Source of the DNA: Pseudoxanthomonas broegbernensis
GTDB lineage: Bacteria; Pseudomonadota; Gammaproteobacteria; Xanthomonadales; Xanthomonadaceae
Direction of reading: 5' to 3'
Assembly (NCBI RefSeq): GCF_014202435.1
Contig: NZ_JACHGU010000003.1
Span: 248,001-312,000 of the forward strand
DNA length: 64,000 nucleotides
The notes below the pieces were generated by a model, which was not told the DNA's origin, did not search any database, and worked only from the letters and a program-made list of their open reading frames with translations. A program made the translations under genes and the position numbers. Positions 57,814 to 64,000 of the stretch are shown one piece after another; the stretch's first letter is position 1, and each line of letters starts with the position of its first letter.

Positions 57814-57933
57814 CCGGCTGTCCGCGTTCTCCCTCCGCCGCCATCGTCCCGGTACCGCCGGGGCATGGCGGGCGGAAGCCGGGAATGCCGTTCTCCCTCG
57901 GCGCCGCGCATGCCGCCGCGGCGCGCGGCCGGC

Positions 57934-60000
57934 TCAGCCGAAGTCGAAGTTCATCGCCGCGCCCACCGGCGCGACGAAGTCGCCGCACACGTAGTCCACG
58001 CCCGCGCTGAACAACTGGCTCATTGCCTGGGCCTCGCCCACCTCGCCGGCCAGGGTGACGATCTGCTCGCGCTGCGCGCGCGCGGTGATCTCGCGCACCT
58101 TGTCCTGCGCCTCGCCCGGCTTGCCCATCTCCTCGGTGAGGTCCGGGTCGACCTTGACGAAGGCCGGCTTGAAGTGCGCCAGCAACTGGAACGAATCCAG
58201 GCCCGAGCCGAATTCCTCCAGGCCCACCCGGCAGCCCATCGGCGCCACCGCGGCGAGGAACTCCTGGGCGCTGCGCAAGTGGGTGAAGACCTTGGCCTCC
58301 GGCGCCTCCAGCCACAGGCGCTCGCCGGGCACGCCGTGCGCGGCCAGCTCGTCGCGGATCAGCGCGGCCATCGCGTCGCCGCCGAACGACGCCGGGCCGA
58401 TCCGCACCAGCAGCCGGGTCTGCCGGCCGGCGCGCTCGCGCTCGCCCAGCACGGCGATGGCCTGGCGCACCACCCACTGGTCGATTTCGCCCAGCAGGCC
58501 GTGTTCCTCGGCGATGCCCAGGAAGCCCGACGGGGTGACCAGCTCGCCGTTGGCGTCCACCCGCAGGTGCGCCTCGTAGAGTTCGCCCGGCTCGCCCTGC
58601 AGGCTCAGCACCGGCCGGTAGTACAGGACGAAGCCCTCGCCGGACAGGGCCTGGCGGATACGCGCCACCCACAGGGCGATGCGTTCCTCCTCGGCGCGGT
58701 CGACCGCGCCCGGGTCGAACACCTGGGCCGTGTTGCCGCCCAGCTCGACGGCCGCGTGCAGGCACTGGTTCGCCCGCGCCAGGATCTGCGGCACGCTGGC
58801 GATCTTCTCACCGATCTGCACGCCGCCGATGCTTGCGGTGACCGCCACCGAGCGCTCGCCCACGCTGAACACGTGAGTGGCGAAGGCGTCGCGCAGGGCC
58901 TCGGCCGCGGCCTTGGTGCGGGCATGGTTGCCTTCCAGCAGCAGGGCGAAGTTGTGCTCGCCGAAACGCGCGGCCTTCACGTCCGCGTCGACCGTGGCGC
59001 GCACGCGCCCGGCCAGCGCGGCCACCAGCGCATCGGCCGAGTCCAGGCCGATGTCCGGCAGCAGCCGCGCGTAGTGGTCCGGCTCGACCAGCAGGAAGCC
59101 GTACTGGCCGCCGTCGCGGCCGACCTGGGCCACCGCCCCTTCCAGCAGGTGCATGAAGGTGGGCCGGTTGAGCAGGCCGGTGACCTGGTCGCGCTGGCGC
59201 AGTTCCTCCACCTCGCGCGCCAGCTCCGGGTCCAGTTCCTCGCGGCGGCGGAACACCACCTGCACGCAGGCCTCGCCCTCGTAGGTGGCGGTGGCAAACT
59301 CCATCTTCGCCGGGAAGGTGCTGCCGTCGGCGTGGCGCGCCTCCATCAGGTATTCCGGCGGCGGCGGCTCGCCCTTGGCCAGCGACTTGAGCAGTTGCTT
59401 GAAGTCCTCGATGTGCTGCGAACCGACCAGGTCCAGCAGCGACATGCCCTCCACGTCCTCGAACTCCTCGAACCCGAACATCTCCAGGTAGGCGTCGTTG
59501 GCGCGGATGTGCATGCCCTCGTGGATGTAGGCGATCGGGTCGCGCGAGGAAGCGATCAGCGAATCGCAGCGGCGCTCGGTCTCGCGCAGTTGCGCCTCCA
59601 GCCGGCGCAGGCTGCGACGCGCGTCCAGGTCGGCGGTCTCGCGGCGCACCGTCTCCAGCACGTGCTCGGGGCGATGCTTGAGCACCAGCGCGCGGACCCC
59701 GCTACCCAGCGCGTCGAGCACGGCGGATTCGTCGACTGCCTCGACCAGGGCCAGCAGCGGCACGTCCTTGCCGCTGGCCGCCACCTGGGTGCGCACCTGC
59801 TCCAGCGTCATGGCCGCCGAGTCCGCGGCCATGACCAGGTCGACCGGCTGGCTGGCGACCATCTGCGCCAGTTCGGCGGCGTTCTGCGGGCGCAGCGGGC
59901 GCACCGCGATGCCGCCATTGCGCAGGGCACTGACGATCGCCTCGGCGTCTTCCACGCTGTCGTCGACGATGAGCAAGCGAATCGCTGAGTCTTTCTGCAT
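57934..60000 (-). CDS. fimX: FimX-like REC-PAS-degenerate GGDEF-EAL c-di-GMP receptor
   Basis: A 688-aa protein. The receiver-like domain (about 5-120, IRLLIVDDSVEDAEA) is followed by PAS (about 145-265), GGDEF (about 275-425) and EAL (about 435-685). Both enzymatic motifs are degenerate. The GGDEF site reads FGEHNF, the EAL motif reads EAHLR, and the later DDFG-type site reads GLEEFGSG. This matches FimX, which binds rather than makes or cleaves c-di-GMP and, through PilZ, controls type IV pilus assembly and twitching. Length is close to Xanthomonas FimX. ATG 60000 (MQKDSAIRLL) chosen at the domain start. Single gene; it links to the RpfG phosphodiesterase encoded 20 kb away. Confidence 0.87.
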   Translation of the reverse strand: MQKDSAIRLLIVDDSVEDAEAIVSALRNGGIAVRPLRPQNAAELAQMVASQPVDLVMAADSAAMTLEQVRTQVAASGKDVPLLALVEAVDESAVLDALGSGVRALVLKHRPEHVLETVRRETADLDARRSLRRLEAQLRETERRCDSLIASSRDPIAYIHEGMHIRANDAYLEMFGFEEFEDVEGMSLLDLVGSQHIEDFKQLLKSLAKGEPPPPEYLMEARHADGSTFPAKMEFATATYEGEACVQVVFRRREELDPELAREVEELRQRDQVTGLLNRPTFMHLLEGAVAQVGRDGGQYGFLLVEPDHYARLLPDIGLDSADALVAALAGRVRATVDADVKAARFGEHNFALLLEGNHARTKAAAEALRDAFATHVFSVGERSVAVTASIGGVQIGEKIASVPQILARANQCLHAAVELGGNTAQVFDPGAVDRAEEERIALWVARIRQALSGEGFVLYYRPVLSLQGEPGELYEAHLRVDANGELVTPSGFLGIAEEHGLLGEIDQWVVRQAIAVLGERERAGRQTRLLVRIGPASFGGDAMAALIRDELAAHGVPGERLWLEAPEAKVFTHLRSAQEFLAAVAPMGCRVGLEEFGSGLDSFQLLAHFKPAFVKVDPDLTEEMGKPGEAQDKVREITARAQREQIVTLAGEVGEAQAMSQLFSAGVDYVCGDFVAPVGAAMNFDFG

Positions 60001-60149
60001 GCGTTGGGCCGGAACGGGGAAACCTGCGGGGGGAGTCGGTTTAATACACGAAGGCCGCCGGAGCGTCCATGATCCGCCGCGGGCCGGGCGCATCCGGCGG
60101 CCCGGTCTCCGCTAGCATGCCGCCTTCGGAAAGCGTAGCGCGACGGGCC

Positions 60150-60665
60150 ATGGCCATCGAGATCGAGCGCAAGTTCAAGGTGCGGGGCGACGGCTGGAAG
60201 GCCGCCGCCGAGCGGGTCCAGGCGATGGCCCAAGGCTATCTCAACGGCCTGGACGCGATCGAGCAAGGCACGCAGAACGCCTCGGTACGGGTGCGCATCG
60301 AGGGTGGGTCCGCCTTCCTCAACCTCAAGTCGCGGCAACTGGGCCGTACCCGGCACGAGTTCGACTACCCGGTCCCGGTGGAGGACGCACGCCAGCTCCT
60401 GGAGCTTTGCGTCGGCGGCCGCGTCGAGAAGCGCCGCCATTACGTGCGCCATGCCGGCCACCTCTGGGAAGTGGACGAGTTCCTCGGCGACAACGCCGGC
60501 CTGGTGGTGGCCGAGATCGAGTTGGACTCGCCCGACGAGGGCTTCGCCCGCCCGGACTGGCTCGGGGAGGAGGTCACCGACCAGCCGCGCTACTACAACC
60601 TGGCGCTGGCCGCGCGGCCGTACTCCCGGTGGAGCGCCGCCGAGCGCGAAGGCTGCCTGTCGTAG
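60150..60665 (+). CDS. CYTH-domain protein (triphosphate tunnel metalloenzyme)
   Basis: A 171-aa CYTH protein. It begins with the family hallmark ExExK (MAIEIERKFKV). Alternating charged strands of the tunnel follow (VRVRIEGG, AFLNLKSRQ, EFDYPVP, KRRHYVRHAGHLWEVDEFLG, LVVAEIELDSPDE). Such enzymes hydrolyse inorganic triphosphate or other triphosphates with Mg or Mn. ATG 60150 is set by the hallmark; the open frame extends further upstream without support. Divergent from fimX. Confidence 0.92.
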   Translation: MAIEIERKFKVRGDGWKAAAERVQAMAQGYLNGLDAIEQGTQNASVRVRIEGGSAFLNLKSRQLGRTRHEFDYPVPVEDARQLLELCVGGRVEKRRHYVRHAGHLWEVDEFLGDNAGLVVAEIELDSPDEGFARPDWLGEEVTDQPRYYNLALAARPYSRWSAAEREGCLS

Positions 60666-61001
60666 GCACCGGCATGGCGGGCGGGCGGGCGCGGCGACAC
60701 GAGGCCGGCCATTCCAGCGGAGGCCGCCAAGCGGCATACCGGGCATCCCGGCCGCTTCGGCCCCGTCGCCGACTGAAACCGGCTCCTCCACGAAGCACCG
60801 GCATGCCTTGCCGTTGTAGGAGCCAGGCACAGCCGGCGACTGCCATACCCGCATGCCGGCCATCCCAGGCGCCCAAGGCGGTCGCGGCCGCAGCCGCCCC
60901 CGCCGGGACGGCCATTCCGGCCACGGCCGACTGACCGTCCCAGCGGCTTCTGCCACAATGCCCGAGGCGCGCGGACCGCGCGCGACCCGGAGTTCCCACG
61001 C
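60666..61001. other. Gene-free region with REP pair upstream of nagZ
   Basis: 335 bp without a gene. It contains a pair of inverted REP-like units (60765-60840) and several GCCGGCATGCC-like motifs. The nagZ promoter should lie in the last 100 bases; no clear consensus was found. Confidence 0.5.
60765..60840. repeat. Inverted pair of REP-like elements (BIME)
   Basis: Right unit GTAGGAGCC...GCCGGCGAC (60816-60840). The left unit is its inverted partner: its complement reads GTGGAGGAGCC...GTCGGCGAC (60765-60791). The GTAGGAGC head is typical of Pseudomonas and xanthomonad REPs. A 24-bp spacer separates the units. Confidence 0.6.
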
Positions 61002-62015
61002 ATGCTCGTGATCGGCGTCGCCGGCACCGAACTGACCGCGCAGGAGCGCGACTGGCTGCAGCACGACGCGGTGGCCGGGGTGATCCTGTTCAAGCGCAAC
61101 TTCGCCTCGCGCGCGCAGGTCGCCGAACTGGCGGCCGCCATCCGCGAAGCGGCGCCGCGCCCGCAACTGGTCTGCGTGGACCAGGAGGGCGGGCGCGTGC
61201 AACGCTTCCGCGACGGCTACAGCCCGCTGCCGCCGCTGCTGCGCTTCGGCGAGCTGTACGCGCGCGACCCGGACGCGGCCCTGGCCCTGGCCGAGGAACA
61301 TGCCTGGCTGATGGCCAGCGAGGTGCGCGCCAGCGGCGTGGACCTGAGCTTCGCCCCTGTGGTGGACCTGGCCCGCGGCAACCGCGCCATCGGCGACCGC
61401 GCCTTCAGCGACGATCCGCAGGTGGTGGCGGCCTTCACCCGCGCCTACGTGCGCGGCATGCACGCCGTGGGCATGGCCGCCACGCTCAAGCACTTCCCCG
61501 GCCACGGCACCGTGCTGGAGGACACCCACTTCGACGACGCGGTGGACCCGCGCCCGCTGGAGGTGCTGCGCGCGCAGGACCTGGTCCCGTTCGCGGCCGG
61601 CATCGACGCCGGCGCCGACGCGGTGATGATGGCCCACGTGGCCTACCCGGCGGTGGCACCGGAACCGGCCGGCTACTCGCCGTTCTGGATCCAGCGGATC
61701 CTGCGCGAGCCCGTCGCCAACGGAGGGCTCGGCTTCCGCGGCGTGGTCTTCTCCGACGACATCGGCATGGCCGCCGCGTTCTCCGCCGGCGGGATCAAGG
61801 CCCGGGTCGACGCGCACCTGGACGCCGGCTGCGACGTGGTCCTGGTCTGCCACCCGGAACGGGTCGACGAATCCCTGCGCGCGGTCGCGGGCCGCGCCCT
61901 GAACACCGCTGCGCTGATCGGCCTGATCGGCCGTGGCGCGCTGGGCTGGGACGGCCTGCTGGCCGACGCCCGCCATGCCGGCGCGCAGTCGCGCCTGCCG
62001 GCATCCGCCGCCTGA
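61002..62015 (+). CDS. nagZ: Beta-N-acetylhexosaminidase NagZ (GH3)
   Basis: A 337-aa cytosolic enzyme that removes GlcNAc from 1,6-anhydroMurNAc-peptides in cell-wall recycling; it can influence AmpC induction. The GH3 barrel has VDQEGGRVQR, the NagZ-specific KHFPGHG loop (acid/base His) and the nucleophile Asp in VVFSDDIGM. There is no signal peptide and no second GH3 domain, as expected for NagZ. ATG 61002 (MLVIGVAGTEL) is the family start. hpt follows 51 bp downstream, so co-transcription is likely. Confidence 0.95.
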   Translation: MLVIGVAGTELTAQERDWLQHDAVAGVILFKRNFASRAQVAELAAAIREAAPRPQLVCVDQEGGRVQRFRDGYSPLPPLLRFGELYARDPDAALALAEEHAWLMASEVRASGVDLSFAPVVDLARGNRAIGDRAFSDDPQVVAAFTRAYVRGMHAVGMAATLKHFPGHGTVLEDTHFDDAVDPRPLEVLRAQDLVPFAAGIDAGADAVMMAHVAYPAVAPEPAGYSPFWIQRILREPVANGGLGFRGVVFSDDIGMAAAFSAGGIKARVDAHLDAGCDVVLVCHPERVDESLRAVAGRALNTAALIGLIGRGALGWDGLLADARHAGAQSRLPASAA

Positions 62016-62066
62016 CCGGCCGCCCGCGCCGGTTCCGCCCCGCTCCTATCCGGTAGCCTCCTCCCG

Positions 62067-62651
62067 ATGTCGAACCTGCTGATTTCCGAAGTCCTCGAAA
62101 AGTCCGACCTGCTGGTCGACCGCCCCGCCCTCGACGCGGCCATCGCCCGCATCGCCGACGCCATCGCCCGCGACTACATCGGCGACGTGCCGGCCGACCG
62201 CCTCGGCGACAGCTTCGTGCCGGTGTTCCTGACGGTGATGCACGGCGGCCTGCCGTTCGCCGGGCAGTTGGCGCTGGAACTGGGCGCGCGCGGCCTGGAC
62301 CTGCAGTTCGACTACCTGCACGCCACCCGCTACCGCGGCCAGAACCAGGGCGGCGAACTGGTATGGAAGCACCGCCCCGCCACCTCGCTGTACGGGCGCC
62401 GGGTGCTGATCGCCGACGACATCCTCGACGAGGGCCACACCCTGGCCGAGGTGGGCCGCTGGTGCCTCGAGCAGGGCGCCACCGACGTGCGCATCGCCAC
62501 CCTCGCCGTGAAGGACCACGACCGCTGCGTGGAAGGCGTGCGCGCCGACTACGTGGGCGTGCACGTGCCCGACCGCTACGTGTTCGGCTTCGGCATGGAC
62601 TACCACGAGCAGGGCCGCAACCTGCCGGCCATCTACGCGCTGCGGGAATGA
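62067..62651 (+). CDS. hpt: Hypoxanthine-guanine phosphoribosyltransferase
   Basis: A 194-aa type I phosphoribosyltransferase for purine salvage: hypoxanthine or guanine plus PRPP to IMP or GMP. The PRPP-binding signature is VLIADDILDEGHT, with upstream VFLTVMHGGLPFAGQL and a purine-contacting C-terminus (DRYVFGFGMDYHEQGRNLP). It precedes the methylthioinosine phosphorylase gene by 52 bp; that enzyme releases hypoxanthine, which this one would recapture. The pair therefore forms a logical salvage unit. Confidence 0.93.
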   Translation: MSNLLISEVLEKSDLLVDRPALDAAIARIADAIARDYIGDVPADRLGDSFVPVFLTVMHGGLPFAGQLALELGARGLDLQFDYLHATRYRGQNQGGELVWKHRPATSLYGRRVLIADDILDEGHTLAEVGRWCLEQGATDVRIATLAVKDHDRCVEGVRADYVGVHVPDRYVFGFGMDYHEQGRNLPAIYALRE

Positions 62652-62703
62652 CCGGCGCCGGCTTCCCGCCCGTTCCCTCGTCGCCTTCCCGGAGCATCGC
62701 CGC

Positions 62704-63447
62704 ATGAGTTCCATCGACCTGGCCGTCATCGGCGGCACCGGCGTCTACCGCCTGGCCGCGCTGGCGGACGTGGAGACGCGCCACCTCGAAACCCCCTATG
62801 GCGCGCCCTCCGGGCCGCTGCGCATCGGCCGCATCGGCGATGCCCGGGTGGCCTTCCTCGCCCGCCACGGCGAGGGCCACGCGCTGCCGCCGCACCGGGT
62901 CAACTACCGCGCCAACCTGCGTGCGCTGAAGGACACCGGCGCGCGCCGGGTGCTGGCGCTGAACACCGTCGGCGGCATCACCGGAGCCTATGGCCCGCGC
63001 GTGCTGGCCTGCCCGGACCAGTTGATCGACTACACCTGGGGCCGCGAATCGACCTTCTGGGACGGCGAAGGCGAACCGCTGCACGTGGATTTCGGCCACC
63101 CCTACGCCCCGGCGTTCCGGCAGGCGGTGCTGGCCGCCGCCCGGGCCGCCGGCGTGCCCGTGGTCGATGGCGGCTGCTATGGCGCCACCCAGGGCCCGCG
63201 CCTGGAGACCAACGCCGAGATCGCGCGCATGCGCCGCGACGGCTGCGACCTGGTCGGCATGACCGGCATGCCCGAGGCCGGGCTGGCCCGCGAGTTGGGC
63301 CTGGACTACGCCTGCCTGGCGATCGTGGCCAACTGGGCCGCCGGCTGCGCCGACGCCGGCGAGATCACCCTGGCCGAAGTGCTGGACAACGTGGCCGCGG
63401 CATCGGCCGGCCTGCCGCACCTGGTGGAGCGGCTGGCCCGGGGCTGA
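62704..63447 (+). CDS. S-methyl-5'-thioinosine phosphorylase
   Basis: A 247-aa PNP/MTAP-family phosphorylase. It splits 5'-methylthioinosine to hypoxanthine and methylthioribose-1-phosphate. Motifs: phosphate loop [37 protein letters not shown], and the purine site TNAEIARM...[11 protein letters not shown]. The size and the [11 protein letters not shown] form fit the methylthioinosine type described in Pseudomonas rather than the longer MTAP. It would feed MTR-1-P to the salvage enzymes MtnC and MtnD encoded at the left edge, while hpt upstream reclaims hypoxanthine. The MTI versus MTA preference is inferred from motifs and context. Confidence 0.9.
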   Translation: MSSIDLAVIGGTGVYRLAALADVETRHLETPYGAPSGPLRIGRIGDARVAFLARHGEGHALPPHRVNYRANLRALKDTGARRVLALNTVGGITGAYGPRVLACPDQLIDYTWGRESTFWDGEGEPLHVDFGHPYAPAFRQAVLAAARAAGVPVVDGGCYGATQGPRLETNAEIARMRRDGCDLVGMTGMPEAGLARELGLDYACLAIVANWAAGCADAGEITLAEVLDNVAAASAGLPHLVERLARG

Positions 63448-63502
63448 GCGGCGGGGCCGGCCGGGTTACCGGTAACGCCGGAAACCGATGCGGCGGCGCG
63501 CA

Positions 63503-63531
63503 TTGTCAGCCGCCGTCTGGCTTTGCATACT
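63503..63531 (+). promoter_or_regulatory. Sigma-70 promoter of cspA
   Basis: TTGTCA (63503-63508), a 17-bp spacer, then CATACT (63526-63531). Transcription would start about 63538, giving a leader of roughly 47 nt before the cspA ATG, shorter than the enteric cold-shock leader. Confidence 0.6.
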
Positions 63532-63584
63532 CGCGACGCGGCGGCTCGCCGCACTTCCGTCAAACGCAAGGACTACGCAGCATC

Positions 63585-63791
63585 ATGGCCAACGGTACCG
63601 TCAAGTGGTTCAACGACGCCAAGGGATTCGGCTTCATCTCGCCGGAAGACGGCAGCGCGGACGTGTTCGCGCACTTTTCCGCGATCAACTCGAAGGGTTT
63701 CCGGTCGTTGAAGGAAGGCCAGCGTGTGAGCTACGAGGTGACCCAGGGCCCGAAGGGCGCACAGGCTTCCAACATCACCCCGCTCGACTGA
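63585..63791 (+). CDS. cspA: Cold-shock protein (CspA family)
   Basis: A 68-aa OB-fold single-stranded nucleic acid chaperone. RNP1 is KGFGFISP and RNP2 is VFAHFSAI, with the standard opening [11 protein letters not shown] and ending SNITPLD. It melts mRNA secondary structure and may act as an antiterminator. It is monocistronic, with its own promoter and a strong terminator. Whether it is cold-induced or constitutive cannot be told; the short leader argues against the classic cold-inducible type. Confidence 0.97.
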   Translation: MANGTVKWFNDAKGFGFISPEDGSADVFAHFSAINSKGFRSLKEGQRVSYEVTQGPKGAQASNITPLD

Positions 63792-63816
63792 TCCCACCCG
63801 GACCGTCGCGCTTGGG

Positions 63817-63844
63817 AACCCCGCCGCGAGGCGGGGTTTTTTTT
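63817..63844 (+). terminator. Rho-independent terminator of cspA
   Basis: AACCCCGCC-GCGA-GGCGGGGTT followed by an uninterrupted T run (eight T from 63837): a textbook intrinsic terminator with a GCGA tetraloop, 25 bp after the stop. Confidence 0.95.
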
Positions 63845-63918
63845 GTTCCGCCGGGCGCGGCCGAACGAACACCGCTTGCCTCGGTGAGGTGGCGCCAGCC
63901 ACGCCGGACCGGACCGGC

Positions 63919-64000
63919 TCAACGCGGCGGACGCTCCATCTCCACCCACCCCCGCACCGTGGGCCGCTGCCATTGGCGCCGGGCGTAGCCGGCCAGCTTC
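63919..64000 (-). CDS. C-terminal end of an unidentified gene (partial)
   Basis: On the minus strand, entering from the right edge, a frame encodes KLAGYARRQWQRP then TVRGWVEMERPPR and a TGA at 63919-63921. Codon use and third-position GC fit real coding sequence, and the following cspA terminator region is convergent. Only 26 residues are visible, too few to name the protein. It could still be chance. Confidence 0.4.
   Translation of the reverse strand, partial: KLAGYARRQWQRPTVRGWVEMERPPR

Overview
The window is a high-GC (roughly 70 %) gammaproteobacterial chromosome segment. Gene content and order place it in the Xanthomonadaceae (Lysobacteraceae; a Lysobacter, Luteimonas, Pseudoxanthomonas or Xanthomonas relative). 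The decisive markers are the acnA / rpfB-rpfF / rpfG-rpfC / lysS / prfB block, a FimX-type protein and a 'transmembrane repetitive protein'. It is mostly core genome with a few accessory patches. Genus cannot be fixed from the sequence alone.

Layout. 1-1.5 kb: methionine salvage genes mtnD and mtnC, separated by an intrinsic terminator. 1.6-3.4 kb: two adjacent PD-(D/E)xK-type proteins (DUF3883 and membrane-anchored NERD), a possible accessory or defence pair. 3.4-5.7 kb: an SDR oxidoreductase, a PhnB/VOC protein and a Fpg/Nei glycosylase that has AGG where the start ATG belongs. 5.8-11 kb: plant-polysaccharide enzymes (GH3 xylosidase, secreted esterase, GH5 endoglucanase). 11.2-12.6 kb: a 43-aa Lys-rich protein and the AzlCD exporter with a hexanucleotide repeat in its leader. 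12.7-13 kb: a frameshifted winged-helix remnant. 13-23 kb: branched-chain amino/acyl-CoA metabolism (fused isobutyryl-CoA mutase IcmF, leucine dehydrogenase, isovaleryl-CoA dehydrogenase, thiolase), with a TetR-hydrolase operon and an Ala-rich lipoprotein. 23.2-26.2 kb: a lipoprotein-type subtilisin autotransporter. 26.3-32.6 kb: acnB, a VapBC toxin-antitoxin pair and divergent acnA, whose 3' end and terminator are duplicated.

33-42.6 kb is the DSF quorum-sensing locus: RpfB (acyl-CoA ligase) and RpfF (DSF synthase) face the RpfG-RpfC operon (HD-GYP phosphodiesterase and hybrid sensor). LysS and PrfB follow; prfB carries its programmed +1 frameshift. 42.7-48 kb: transmembrane repetitive protein, NfuA, PhhB, a TonB-C lipoprotein, ZupT and RluC. 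48.4-51.7 kb: RNase E with a long leader. 51.8-54 kb: a GacA-like regulator, an M28 peptidase and a fluoride riboswitch driving CrcB. 54.1-56 kb: a TetR/O-methyltransferase pair next to tRNA-Ser(UGA), possibly acquired. 56.1-64 kb: LysR/azoreductase, FimX (degenerate c-di-GMP receptor), CYTH, NagZ, Hpt, methylthioinosine phosphorylase, CspA, and the end of one more gene.

Functional links. RpfC/RpfG turn DSF sensing into c-di-GMP breakdown, and FimX reads c-di-GMP for type IV pili. The methylthioinosine phosphorylase at 62.7 kb feeds the same methionine salvage pathway as mtnD/mtnC at the left edge. The fused mutase, the two dehydrogenases and the thiolase form a branched-chain catabolic neighbourhood beside the AzlCD exporter.
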